Under the pieces are notes generated by a model. That model did not search any database. It saw nothing but the letters and a program-made list of their open reading frames with translations, and was not told where the DNA came from. Of a DNA stretch of 16,182 bases, positions 1 to 6,265 are shown piece after piece. Both the position numbers and the translations under genes were made by a program. Origin of the DNA: an uncultured Sutterella sp. (GTDB lineage: Bacteria > Pseudomonadota > Gammaproteobacteria > Burkholderiales > Burkholderiaceae_F). Numbering within the stretch: position 1 is the first letter of the stretch; the number at the start of each line of letters is the position of its first letter. The stretch covers positions 1-16,182 of the forward strand of contig CAJKCQ010000051.1 of assembly GCA_905198475.1 (NCBI GenBank). Reading direction: 5' to 3'.

Positions 1-1797
1 GCGGTGATCGCCAACGGCTCGGGCGTCGCCGCGCTCGCGGCCGACGCGGCCGACCGTGCGGGCGTGCAGATCGAGGGGCTCTCCAACCGGACGATTCAGA
101 GGCTCCACAAGGTGCACCCCGAGGAGCGCATCCCAGTGAACCCCGTCGTGATCGGCGCGGGCGCGCCGGGCGCGCGCTTCGCCGAAACGCTCGGCATCGT
201 GCTCGACGACCCGGCGGTGAACGGCGCCGTCGTCGTCGTGGGCCCCTCGCCCGTCTCGACGCTCGACCCGACCCTCACCGAACTCGCCCGCGCCGCGCTG
301 AAGACCTACAAGCCCGTCGTCGTCTCCTGGCTCTCGAGCCGCTCGACCCCGGCGGTGGTGCGTCAGCTCGAGCGCCTCCCGGACTCGCGCCTGATCGCGG
401 TCCGCTCGCCCGAGCTCGCGATGCGCGCCTTCGGGCTGCTCGCCGACCGCAGCGCCCTCATCGAAGCGCGCCGCTCGCCGCCCGCCGCCCGCCGCGGGCG
501 GTTGGGCGCCGCGAAGCTCGTCCGCATCCGCCTCATCTGCCGCCGCGCCCTTGAGACGGGCCGACACTTTCTTCTCCCTTGGGAGGTCCGGGCGCTCCTC
601 GAGGCGCTCGGCTTCCTCGCCGTCCCGGCGCAGTTGGTCGCCGGCCTCCCCGAGGCGCTTGAAGCCGCCCGGTCGATCGGCTACCCCGTCGCCCTCAAGG
701 CTTCAAGCGAAGGGCTCGGGAGCCGCAGCGCCTCGGGCCTCGTAATCCTCGGCGTCGACTCGTCCGAAGCGCTCGAGGCGGCCTGGCGCCGCCTCACGGA
801 GAACCTCGCCCAACACGCGCCCCTTGCGCGCCTCGAGGGCGTGCTCGTCGAGAAGATGTCCGCGCACTCGATCGAGCGCGAACTCTCGCTCAACGTGCGG
901 CTCGACGCCGTGCTCGGCCCCGTCGTTGAGTTCGGCGGCGCGGGCCTCGCGCGCACGCTCTACAAGGACTTCGCCGTGGGGCTGCCGCCGCTCGCGCTCG
1001 CCGAAGCCGAGCGGCTCGCCCGGACGCCGAAGATCTCGCAGGCGCTCGACGCCTACCGGGGGCTCCCGGCGGTGGACCGCCCGCAGCTCCATGCGGCCCT
1101 CTGCCGGCTCGCGGACTTCGCCGCGGCGGTGCCGGCGCTGCGCGAGCTGCGCCTCGAGCCCGTGGTGCCCACGCCCGAGGGGCTTCTCGTCCTCAACGCC
1201 GAAGCGGCCCTCTACGACGCGCCTCTTGAACCCGACCGAACCTACCGGCACCTCGTCGTGCGCCCTGCGCCCGTCGAGGCCGGTCTCGCGGTGCGCGCGA
1301 AGAACGGCGCCGAAATGCGGCTGCGCGCGCTCCTCGAAGACGACTTCGAGCGGCTGCGCGCCTTCATCGAGTCGCTCTCGGAGTCGTCCTTCTACTACCG
1401 CTTCCACACGGCCGCGGCGCTCTCGGAGGAGCGCATCGCCTCGCTCTGCCGCCCGGACTGGTCCCGCGCAGGCGCGTGGGCCATCGCCGAATCCGCGCGG
1501 GAGGACGCCCCTCTCGCCGCCTCCGGCCGCTGGTCGGCGGGCGAGGACGAAGCCGAGTTCGGCATCGCCGTGCGCGACGACCTCCACCGGCTCGGCCTCG
1601 CGCGGATCCTGCTCGCGCACCTCGAGCGCGAAGCCGCCCTCGAGGGGTTTCATACAATGGCGGGTTATGTTCTTCCCGGCAACGAGCCGATGGAGCGCTT
1701 CATGGAGGCCTCCGGCTACGTGGTCGACCCCGAAGTCCGCGGCGCGCAGGCGAGGCGCTGGTCCAAGCGCCTGACGCCGCCCGCGGGCGCCCACTAA
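1..1797 (+). CDS. Pat/YfiQ-like protein: acyl-CoA synthetase-like domains plus GNAT acetyltransferase (5' end outside window)
   Basis: The frame is open at base 1, so the start and probably about 300 N-terminal residues (the CoA-binding domain) lie outside; about 598 residues remain. The first part resembles the succinyl-CoA ligase-like domain of NDP-forming acyl-CoA synthetases (ANGSG near the start, then a NPV motif and DDPAVNGAVVVV). An ATP-grasp-like module follows at about 530-1240 (IGYPVALKASSEG, then VVEFGGAGLARTLYKDFAVG and LPPL). A GNAT domain fills about 1300-1797, with the acetyl-CoA loop HRLGLA at 1585-1602. Family knowledge: such proteins (Salmonella Pat, E. coli YfiQ) acetylate lysines of acetyl-CoA synthetase and other enzymes. 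Oddities: the usual HKSD-type motif reads GSRSASG (718-738), and the usual (D/E)xNP reads LEPVV (1153-1167), so ATP-grasp activity is doubtful. The first Q/R of the GNAT loop is His. The family is clear; the acetylation substrate is unknown. Confidence 0.85.
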   Translation, partial: AVIANGSGVAALAADAADRAGVQIEGLSNRTIQRLHKVHPEERIPVNPVVIGAGAPGARFAETLGIVLDDPAVNGAVVVVGPSPVSTLDPTLTELARAALKTYKPVVVSWLSSRSTPAVVRQLERLPDSRLIAVRSPELAMRAFGLLADRSALIEARRSPPAARRGRLGAAKLVRIRLICRRALETGRHFLLPWEVRALLEALGFLAVPAQLVAGLPEALEAARSIGYPVALKASSEGLGSRSASGLVILGVDSSEALEAAWRRLTENLAQHAPLARLEGVLVEKMSAHSIERELSLNVRLDAVLGPVVEFGGAGLARTLYKDFAVGLPPLALAEAERLARTPKISQALDAYRGLPAVDRPQLHAALCRLADFAAAVPALRELRLEPVVPTPEGLLVLNAEAALYDAPLEPDRTYRHLVVRPAPVEAGLAVRAKNGAEMRLRALLEDDFERLRAFIESLSESSFYYRFHTAAALSEERIASLCRPDWSRAGAWAIAESAREDAPLAASGRWSAGEDEAEFGIAVRDDLHRLGLARILLAHLEREAALEGFHTMAGYVLPGNEPMERFMEASGYVVDPEVRGAQARRWSKRLTPPAGAH

Positions 1798-1809
1798 AAG
1801 GTTTTTCCA

Positions 1810-2577
1810 ATGAGCATTCAGTCTTCGCTTCAGTACGGCATCCTGCGCCTCACGATCGACCGCAAGGAGCGCCGCAACGCCCTCACGGCGGACATGTTCC
1901 GTGCGCTCGCCGATGCGCTGCGCGCGGCCGAGGCGGATCCCAAGACCCGCGTGGTGCTGCTGCAGGCCGCGGGCTCGGTCTTCTCCGCCGGCGCCGATCT
2001 TGAGGAGATGCTCGCCGCCCCAGAGGCGGCCGAAGCCGCCGCGGACGACTTCTTCAGCACGATCAGCGCCTTCACAAAGCCCGTCATCGCCGCCGTGAAC
2101 GGTCCCTGCGTGGGCGAGGCGTTCACCGCGCTCCTCTACTGCGACCTCGTCTACGCGGGCTCGCACGCGCTCTTCTCGCTTCCGGCCGTCGCGCTCGCGC
2201 GCACGCCGCGCTGGGGCGCCGCCACCGTGATGGCGCTCGCCGCGGGCCCGTCCAAGGCGGCCGAGAAGCTGCTGCTCTCCGAGCCGATCAGCGCCGACGA
2301 AGCGGAGGCGATGCGCCTCATCACCCGCGTCGTTGAGGACGAGCACCTCGAGAACGTCGTCGCCGCCAAGACCGCCCGCCTCGCCGTGCTTCCGCCCGGC
2401 GCCGTCGCCGGCACGAAGCAGGTGCTGCGCGCCGCCCGCGCGAAGCTTCTCGCCGACGCCGCCCCCTTCGAGGAGGAGGTCTACCGCCGCCAGGCCGTTT
2501 CGCCCGAAGCCGCCGAGGCCCTCAAGGCCTTCCTCGAAGGCCGCCGCCCGGTCTTCCAGGCGGACGATGAGGAGTAG
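1810..2577 (+). CDS. Crotonase-fold protein (enoyl-CoA hydratase/isomerase family), catalytic glutamates missing
   Basis: This 255-residue protein has the length and order of the crotonase family: FSAGADLEEM (about residues 58-67, oxyanion-hole region), KPVIAAVNGP (90-99) and YCDLVYAG (110-117). The start ATG follows AAAAGG, which overlaps the stop of the Pat-like gene; the 12-base gap implies co-transcription and probably translational coupling. Aligning without gaps from AVNG to CD against rat mitochondrial enoyl-CoA hydratase puts Thr106 at the place of catalytic Glu144 and Ala126 at Glu164. Glu103 stands where the second oxyanion glycine (Gly141) is expected. A classical hydratase reaction is therefore unlikely. 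It could bind acyl-CoA, perform another crotonase-type reaction, or partner the upstream protein. The family assignment is firm; the function is open. Confidence 0.88.
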   Translation: MSIQSSLQYGILRLTIDRKERRNALTADMFRALADALRAAEADPKTRVVLLQAAGSVFSAGADLEEMLAAPEAAEAAADDFFSTISAFTKPVIAAVNGPCVGEAFTALLYCDLVYAGSHALFSLPAVALARTPRWGAATVMALAAGPSKAAEKLLLSEPISADEAEAMRLITRVVEDEHLENVVAAKTARLAVLPPGAVAGTKQVLRAARAKLLADAAPFEEEVYRRQAVSPEAAEALKAFLEGRRPVFQADDEE

Positions 2578-2614
2578 TGCACCAATTTGAATCAATACGC
2601 ACCACATTGGTGCT
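2578..2614 (+). promoter_or_regulatory. NtrC-like enhancer: perfect GCACC-N5-GGTGC dyad plus an upstream half-site
   Basis: Bases 2599-2613 form a perfect dyad, GCACC-ACATT-GGTGC, matching the core of the NtrC consensus TGCACC-N5-GGTGCA. A further TGCACC half-site at 2578-2583 lies 21 bases upstream of the equivalent position, about two helical turns, with a poor second half. GCACCAAT at 2579-2586 is also an inverted repeat of ATTGGTGC at 2606-2613. The dyad centre is about 130 bases upstream of the predicted gltI start of transcription, a usual enhancer distance. The dyad is seen directly; NtrC as binder is inference. Confidence 0.6.
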
Positions 2615-2619
2615 ATTGA

Positions 2620-2652
2620 GGCCCCGCGGATTCCTCCGCCGGGGCCTTTTTT
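2620..2652 (+). terminator. Rho-independent terminator of the pat-like/crotonase unit
   Basis: GGCCCC-GCGG (2620-2629) pairs with CCGCCGGGGCC (2636-2646) with one bulged base and a loop of six. Six T follow at 2647-2652. It lies 43 bases after the crotonase stop codon and separates this unit from the glt operon. Confidence 0.85.
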
Positions 2653-2659
2653 GCGTCCG

Positions 2660-2676
2660 TGCACGCCTCCCGTGCA
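2660..2676 (+). promoter_or_regulatory. Second NtrC-like dyad, TGCAC-N7-GTGCA
   Basis: The 17-mer has perfect arms TGCAC and GTGCA around seven bases, the same overall geometry as the 17-bp NtrC sites at E. coli glnA. Its centre is 62 bases (close to six helical turns) from the first dyad and about 68 bases upstream of the predicted gltI transcription start. Only the dyad is seen; the regulator is inferred. Confidence 0.5.
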
Positions 2677-2709
2677 TGTGCGCCCCTCGTTCCTGGGGTT
2701 TCTCCTTTA

Positions 2710-2725
2710 TGGCACGTCTATTGCT
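2710..2725 (+). promoter_or_regulatory. Sigma-54 (-24/-12) promoter of gltI
   Basis: TGGCACG-TCTA-TTGCT matches the sigma-54 consensus TGGCACG-N4-TTGCW at every defined position. The invariant GG (2711-2712) and GC (2723-2724) have the required 12-base offset. Transcription should begin near 2736, leaving a leader of about 72 bases before the gltI ATG at 2808. Such promoters need RpoN, encoded here at 9880-11325, and an AAA+ activator; the upstream dyads suggest NtrC. Confidence 0.88.
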
Positions 2726-2807
2726 TTCATCCCTTTAGAGGGAGCAGTTCCGCCTCTGCGACGTCTGCGCCTCAGCCTGGAAGCACATCAGAGAAGAGGA
2801 ACTCATC

Positions 2808-3710
2808 ATGACCACGCTTTTCCGCCGCACCGCTCTCGCCGCCGCGACATGCCTGTTCGTTCTGTCGTCCGCCGTGGGCGCCGCGGAGCTCACCGGCACC
2901 CTGAAGAAGATCCAGGACTCGGGCTCGATCACGCTCGGCTATCGTGAGAGCTCCGTGCCGTTCTCCTACCTCGACGCGGCCGGCAAGCCCACGGGCTACG
3001 CCTACACGGTCTGCAACCGCGTCGCCGACGCCGTCAAGACGGAGCTCGGACTCCCGAAGCTCGAGGTGAAGTACCAGGCCGTCACGAGCGCCAACCGCAT
3101 CCCGCTCATCCAGAACGGCACCGTGGACATCGAGTGCGGCTCGACCACGAACTCCCTCAAGCGCCAGCAGGAGGCCGCCTTCTCGGTCGCCTACTTCGGC
3201 ATCCAGGTCTCCGCGGCCGTCTGGAAGTCCTCCGGCATCAAGTCCTTCGACGACCTCAACGGCAAGACGATCGCCCTCACCTCGGGCACGACCTCCGTCG
3301 CCCTCGTGAAGAAGTACGAGAAGGAGCACAACCTCAAGTTCCGCTACCTGATGACGAAGGACTTCGCCGAGTCGATGCAGTTGGTCGCCAACAAGCGCGC
3401 CGACGCCTTCGTGATCGACGACGTGCTCCTCGCCGGCCAGATCGCCAACCTCTCCAACCCGCAGGACTTCACGATCCTCGACGCCGCCCTCTCGGTCGAG
3501 CCCTACGGCGCGATGTTCCGCAAGGACGACCCGCAGTTCAAGGCCCTCGTGGACAAGACCGTGGTCGGCATGATCAAGTCGGGCGAGCTTGAGAAGCTCT
3601 ACCAGAAGTGGTTCGAGTCGCCCATTCCGCCCAAGGACGTCAACCTCAACTTCAAGATGAACTCCTACACGAAGGAGCTCTTCAAGAACCCGAGCGACAA
3701 GGGCATCTGA
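2808..3710 (+). CDS. gltI: Glutamate/aspartate ABC transporter, periplasmic binding protein
   Basis: The 300-residue protein begins with an Arg-containing n-region and a hydrophobic core, with likely signal-peptidase I cleavage near AVGA/AE (residues 22-27). It resembles E. coli GltI (DEBP) along its length: GYRESSVPFSY (44-54), TSANRIPLIQNGT (93-105), IECGSTTN (108-115), SGTTS, DDVLLAG, YGAMFRKDDPQFK and FESPIPPKDVN. These segments include the Arg and Ser/Thr residues that in the family hold the amino-acid ligand. The start is supported by AGAGGA at 2795-2800. It captures glutamate/aspartate in the periplasm and delivers it to GltJK. It is the first gene of the glt operon, behind a sigma-54 promoter; a strong stem-loop follows, which may keep this gene more expressed than the permease genes. 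Confidence 0.95.
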   Translation: MTTLFRRTALAAATCLFVLSSAVGAAELTGTLKKIQDSGSITLGYRESSVPFSYLDAAGKPTGYAYTVCNRVADAVKTELGLPKLEVKYQAVTSANRIPLIQNGTVDIECGSTTNSLKRQQEAAFSVAYFGIQVSAAVWKSSGIKSFDDLNGKTIALTSGTTSVALVKKYEKEHNLKFRYLMTKDFAESMQLVANKRADAFVIDDVLLAGQIANLSNPQDFTILDAALSVEPYGAMFRKDDPQFKALVDKTVVGMIKSGELEKLYQKWFESPIPPKDVNLNFKMNSYTKELFKNPSDKGI

Positions 3711-3740
3711 TCCTTCGTCTCCGGACAACCCGGTTTTCAG

Positions 3741-3781
3741 CTCCGGATGCGGCTCAGCTAGCTTTCAGGCCGCATCCGGAG
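3741..3781 (+). other. Perfect 13-bp stem-loop between gltI and gltJ
   Basis: CTCCGGATGCGGC (3741-3753) and GCCGCATCCGGAG (3769-3781) are exact inverted repeats around a 15-base loop, with a weak pyrimidine run (TCTTCTTCCC) after it. It lies 30 bases past the gltI stop, within a 180-base gap. This is a typical place for a structure that stops part of the transcription or protects the upstream mRNA. It lacks the uninterrupted T run of a full terminator, so leaky termination or mRNA stabilisation fits best. Confidence 0.75.
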
Positions 3782-3890
3782 TCTTCTTCCCTCAGCCCGT
3801 CACAGACCCCCCGCCAAAGCGCCCTGCCCACTGCGGCGCCGGCCATCGCAGCCGCTCCGCAGTCAGGGACCAACATAAGAGGACCGCGTC

Positions 3891-4625
3891 ATGGCGCTCA
3901 ACTTCAGTCTGGACTCGCTCCTCGAGCAGTCCCTCCTAACCGACGACCCCTGGTGGGTCTACATCCTCTGGGGCGCAGGCTGGACGATCGGCCTCGCCGT
4001 CGCCGCCTTCGCGCTCGCCCTCGTGGTCGGCGTCATCGTGGGCACCCTGCGCACGACCCGGAACCGCTTCGTCGCCGGGCTCTGCGAAGCCTGGATCGAA
4101 CTCTTCCGCAACATTCCGCTCATCGTCCAGATCTTCATCTGGTACTTCGTCGTTCCCGAACTCGTCCCCTGGTACAAGGACTGGCTCACCGAAGCGGACC
4201 CGGCGGTCGGCCAGTTCGTCACGGCCTTCCTCTGCATGGGGCTCTTCACCTCCTCGCGAATCGCCGAGCAGGTGCGCTCGGGCATCGCGAGCATCCCGCG
4301 GGGGCTGCCCAACGCCGCCCGCGCGCTCGGCTTCACGCCGCTGCAGAGCTACTGCGAGGTGATCCTGCCCATGGCGATGCGCCTCATCGTCCCCCCGCTC
4401 ACGAGCGAGGCGATGAACCTCATCAAGAACACCGCCGTCGCCATGACGATCGGCCTGCCCGAACTCACGATGCGCGCCAACGAGATGGGCGAGAACACGT
4501 TCACCTTCTTCGCCGCCTACCTCTGGGCGACGATTCTCTACATCGTGATCGCGCTCGTCGTGAACCGCCTGATGGTCTGGGTCGAATCGCAGTGCGCGAT
4601 CCCCGGTCTCATCGCCGCCAAATAA
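3891..4625 (+). CDS. gltJ: Glutamate/aspartate ABC transporter, permease subunit GltJ
   Basis: The 244-residue integral membrane protein has several hydrophobic spans, beginning near WVYILWGAGWTIGLAVAAF. It carries the polar-amino-acid permease signatures ELFRNIPLIVQIF and the EAA loop EQVRSGIASIPRGLPNAARA...GFTP, which contacts the ATPase. The order gltI-gltJ-gltK-gltL matches E. coli and favours GltJ over GltK for this copy. The start is supported by AAGAGGA at 3877-3883. The 12-base gap to gltK, whose Shine-Dalgarno overlaps this gene's TAA, suggests coupled translation. It forms the inner-membrane channel together with GltK. Confidence 0.93.
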   Translation: MALNFSLDSLLEQSLLTDDPWWVYILWGAGWTIGLAVAAFALALVVGVIVGTLRTTRNRFVAGLCEAWIELFRNIPLIVQIFIWYFVVPELVPWYKDWLTEADPAVGQFVTAFLCMGLFTSSRIAEQVRSGIASIPRGLPNAARALGFTPLQSYCEVILPMAMRLIVPPLTSEAMNLIKNTAVAMTIGLPELTMRANEMGENTFTFFAAYLWATILYIVIALVVNRLMVWVESQCAIPGLIAAK

Positions 4626-4637
4626 GGAGAAAGAACC

Positions 4638-5324
4638 ATGTCCGTCGACTTCTCCTCCATTTCCGGCTCCGTTGACTTCCTGCTCGCCGGCGCGGGCTAC
4701 ACGCTGCAGCTCACCGCGATCACGGCCGTGCTCGGCCTCGCCCTCGGCACGCTCCTCGCGCTCGCGCGCCTCTCCTCGATCGGCTGGCTCTCCGGGCTCG
4801 CGAAGCTCTACATCAACCTGATGCGCGCCGTGCCTCTCGTGCTCGTGCTCTTCTGGTTCTTCCTGCTGATGCCCGAGGTGCTGCGCTTCATCTTCGGCCT
4901 CGACCATCCGGTGATGATCGGCGCAAACCTGACGGCGATCATCACGTTCGTGCTCTTCGAGGCGGCGTACTTCGCCGAAATCATGCGCGCGGGCATCCAG
5001 TCGATCGGCCGCGGGCAGTTTTTCGCCGCCACCGGCCTCGGGCTCACCTACGCGCAGACGATGCGCTACGTGATCCTGCCGCAGGCCGTGCGCAACATGC
5101 TCCCCGTGCTCCTCACGCAGACGATCATTCTCTTTCAGGACACGAGCCTCGTGTACGTCATCAGCGGGAGCGACTTCATGGGCGCCGTCGTCAAGATCGC
5201 TCAGCGCGACGGACAGCTCGTTATGATGTACTCTTTCGCTGCCGCCTGCTACCTTGCAGTTTCGCTTTCGCTCTCGATGCTCATTCGCCGCCTGCAGGCG
5301 AAGATGGCCGTTGCTGCCCGCTGA
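4638..5324 (+). CDS. gltK: Glutamate/aspartate ABC transporter, permease subunit GltK
   Basis: The 228-residue membrane protein is of the HisM/GltK type: an opening hydrophobic segment (FLLAGAGYTLQLTAITAVLG), INLMRAVPLVLVLFWFF, and the EAA loop EIMRAGIQSIGRGQFFAATG followed by GLTYAQTMRYVILPQAVRN. Near the C-terminus a conserved FQDTSLVYVI segment appears. AAGGAG (4624-4629) precedes the ATG and overlaps the gltJ stop codon. It pairs with GltJ; the ATPase gene follows after 60 bases. The protein ends in a basic stretch, IRRLQAKMAVAAR, probably cytoplasmic. Confidence 0.93.
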   Translation: MSVDFSSISGSVDFLLAGAGYTLQLTAITAVLGLALGTLLALARLSSIGWLSGLAKLYINLMRAVPLVLVLFWFFLLMPEVLRFIFGLDHPVMIGANLTAIITFVLFEAAYFAEIMRAGIQSIGRGQFFAATGLGLTYAQTMRYVILPQAVRNMLPVLLTQTIILFQDTSLVYVISGSDFMGAVVKIAQRDGQLVMMYSFAAACYLAVSLSLSMLIRRLQAKMAVAAR

Positions 5325-5362
5325 GGCCCGGCCCTGATCCCAGAGATGCATACCTCCCCTAT

Positions 5363-5378
5363 GAAGGATTGAAGGATT
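5363..5378 (+). repeat. Tandem GAAGGATT duplication at the gltL ribosome-binding site
   Basis: GAAGGATT occurs twice back to back (5363-5370 and 5371-5378). The second copy puts AAGGA 8 bases before the gltL ATG at 5385, while the first is too far away for normal initiation. The spacing favours the ATG at 5385 over the in-frame ATG at 5391. The copy may simply be a small duplication. Confidence 0.7.
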
Positions 5379-5384
5379 CCCCCC

Positions 5385-6119
5385 ATGGCAATGATTGAAA
5401 TCAAGAACCTCAGCAAGTGGTACGGCAACTTCCAGGTTCTGAAGAACTGCAGCGTCAACGTCGAGAAGGGTGAAGTCGTTGTCGTCTGCGGCCCGTCGGG
5501 CTCGGGCAAGTCCACGCTCATCAAGACGGTCAACGCGCTCGAACCCTTCCAGAAGGGCGAGATCACGGTGGACGGCATCTCCGTGGGTGATCCGAAGACG
5601 GACCTGCCGAAGCTGCGCAGCCGCGTCGGCATGGTGTTCCAGCACTTCGAGCTCTTCCCGCACCTCTCGATCCGCGAGAACCTGGTCCTCGCGCAGATGA
5701 AGGTCCTTGGGCGCTCGCGCGAAGAGTCGCTCACCCGCGGCCTGAAGCTCCTTGACCGCGTGGGGCTCCTCGCGCACGCCGACAAGTACCCCGGTCAGCT
5801 CTCCGGCGGCCAACAGCAGCGCGTCGCCATCGCCCGCGCCCTCGCGATGGACCCGATCTGCATGCTCTTCGACGAACCCACCTCGGCCCTTGACCCCGAG
5901 ATGATCAACGAAGTGCTCGACGTCATGGTGAGCCTCGCCAAGGAGGGCATGACGATGATGGTGGTCACGCACGAAATGGGCTTCGCCAAGAAGGTCGCCG
6001 ACCACGTGATCTTCATGGATGCGGGCGAAATCATCGAGAACCTTCCCGCGGACCAGTTCTTCAGCCAGCCGCATACCGAGCGCGCGCAGAAGTTCCTCTC
6101 GAAGATTCTCAACCACTGA
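5385..6119 (+). CDS. gltL: Glutamate/aspartate ABC transporter, ATP-binding subunit
   Basis: The 244-residue ABC ATPase has all motifs intact: Walker A GPSGSGKS (36-43), Q-loop Gln86 in VFQHFELFPHLS, signature LSGGQ (139-143), Walker B ICMLFDE (158-164) with catalytic Glu164, and H-loop His196 in VVTHEMGF. The opening KNLSKWYGNFQVLKNCSV resembles E. coli GltL closely. It powers import by GltIJK at the inner-membrane face. Start at 5385 is chosen from AAGGA at 5372-5376; Met3 at 5391 would be an alternative. It is the last gene of the operon, with hairpins and a terminator following. Confidence 0.95.
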   Translation: MAMIEIKNLSKWYGNFQVLKNCSVNVEKGEVVVVCGPSGSGKSTLIKTVNALEPFQKGEITVDGISVGDPKTDLPKLRSRVGMVFQHFELFPHLSIRENLVLAQMKVLGRSREESLTRGLKLLDRVGLLAHADKYPGQLSGGQQQRVAIARALAMDPICMLFDEPTSALDPEMINEVLDVMVSLAKEGMTMMVVTHEMGFAKKVADHVIFMDAGEIIENLPADQFFSQPHTERAQKFLSKILNH

Positions 6120-6138
6120 GACCGGAGTTCCGACCCGA

Positions 6139-6159
6139 GGGCGCCCTGAGCGGGCGCCC
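6139..6159 (+). other. 8-bp hairpin just after gltL
   Basis: GGGCGCCC (6139-6146) is repeated at 6152-6159; since the 8-mer is its own complement, the two copies form a perfect stem around the loop TGAGC. No T run follows. It probably protects the 3' end of the glt mRNA or assists the terminator 13 bases further on. Confidence 0.55.
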
Positions 6160-6171
6160 CCCGGAGCAGAG

Positions 6172-6226
6172 GCGCCCCGCGTTTCCGGCTGTTAGCGCAG
6201 TCCGGGACGCGGGGCGCTTTTCTTCT
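6172..6226 (+). terminator. Terminator of the glt operon
   Basis: GCGCCCCGCG (6172-6181) pairs perfectly with CGCGGGGCGC (6208-6217), and the stem continues inward with TCCGG-like pairing. The run TTTTCTTCT follows at 6218-6226. It separates the glt operon from the kdsD-rapZ gene cluster. Confidence 0.85.
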
Positions 6227-6231
6227 AAAAT
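6226..6231 (+). promoter_or_regulatory. Possible -10 element upstream of kdsD
   Basis: TAAAAT lies in the only AT-rich patch (6218-6238) between the glt terminator and kdsD, 34 bases before the kdsD ATG. No recognisable -35 is present; the expected place falls inside the terminator stem. It is a candidate start for the LPS/rpoN cluster only because a promoter is expected after a terminator. Confidence 0.3.
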
Positions 6232-6265
6232 AACAAGTTGCCCTGATCCACGAGGAGCCCAATTC

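Noticed and set aside
1653..1658. TACAAT inside the end of the pat-like gene as a -10 for the crotonase gene
   Set aside because: No -35 and the two genes are only 12 bases apart; co-transcription explains expression more simply.
703..2664. Long open frame on the - strand (653 codons) opposite the pat-like and crotonase genes
   Set aside because: It is rich in Glu, Arg, Gly and His with no recognisable domain, as expected from the complement of GC-rich coding DNA; the + strand genes have clear families.
2737..2757. AGAGG...CCTCT small hairpin in the gltI leader as a riboswitch or attenuator
   Set aside because: Only five base pairs, no alternative terminator and no known aptamer pattern.
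3936..6116. Long - strand open frame (726 codons) opposite gltJ-gltK-gltL
   Set aside because: Composition is dominated by Asp, Glu, His and Arg and it mirrors three well-supported + strand genes; it is a codon-bias shadow.
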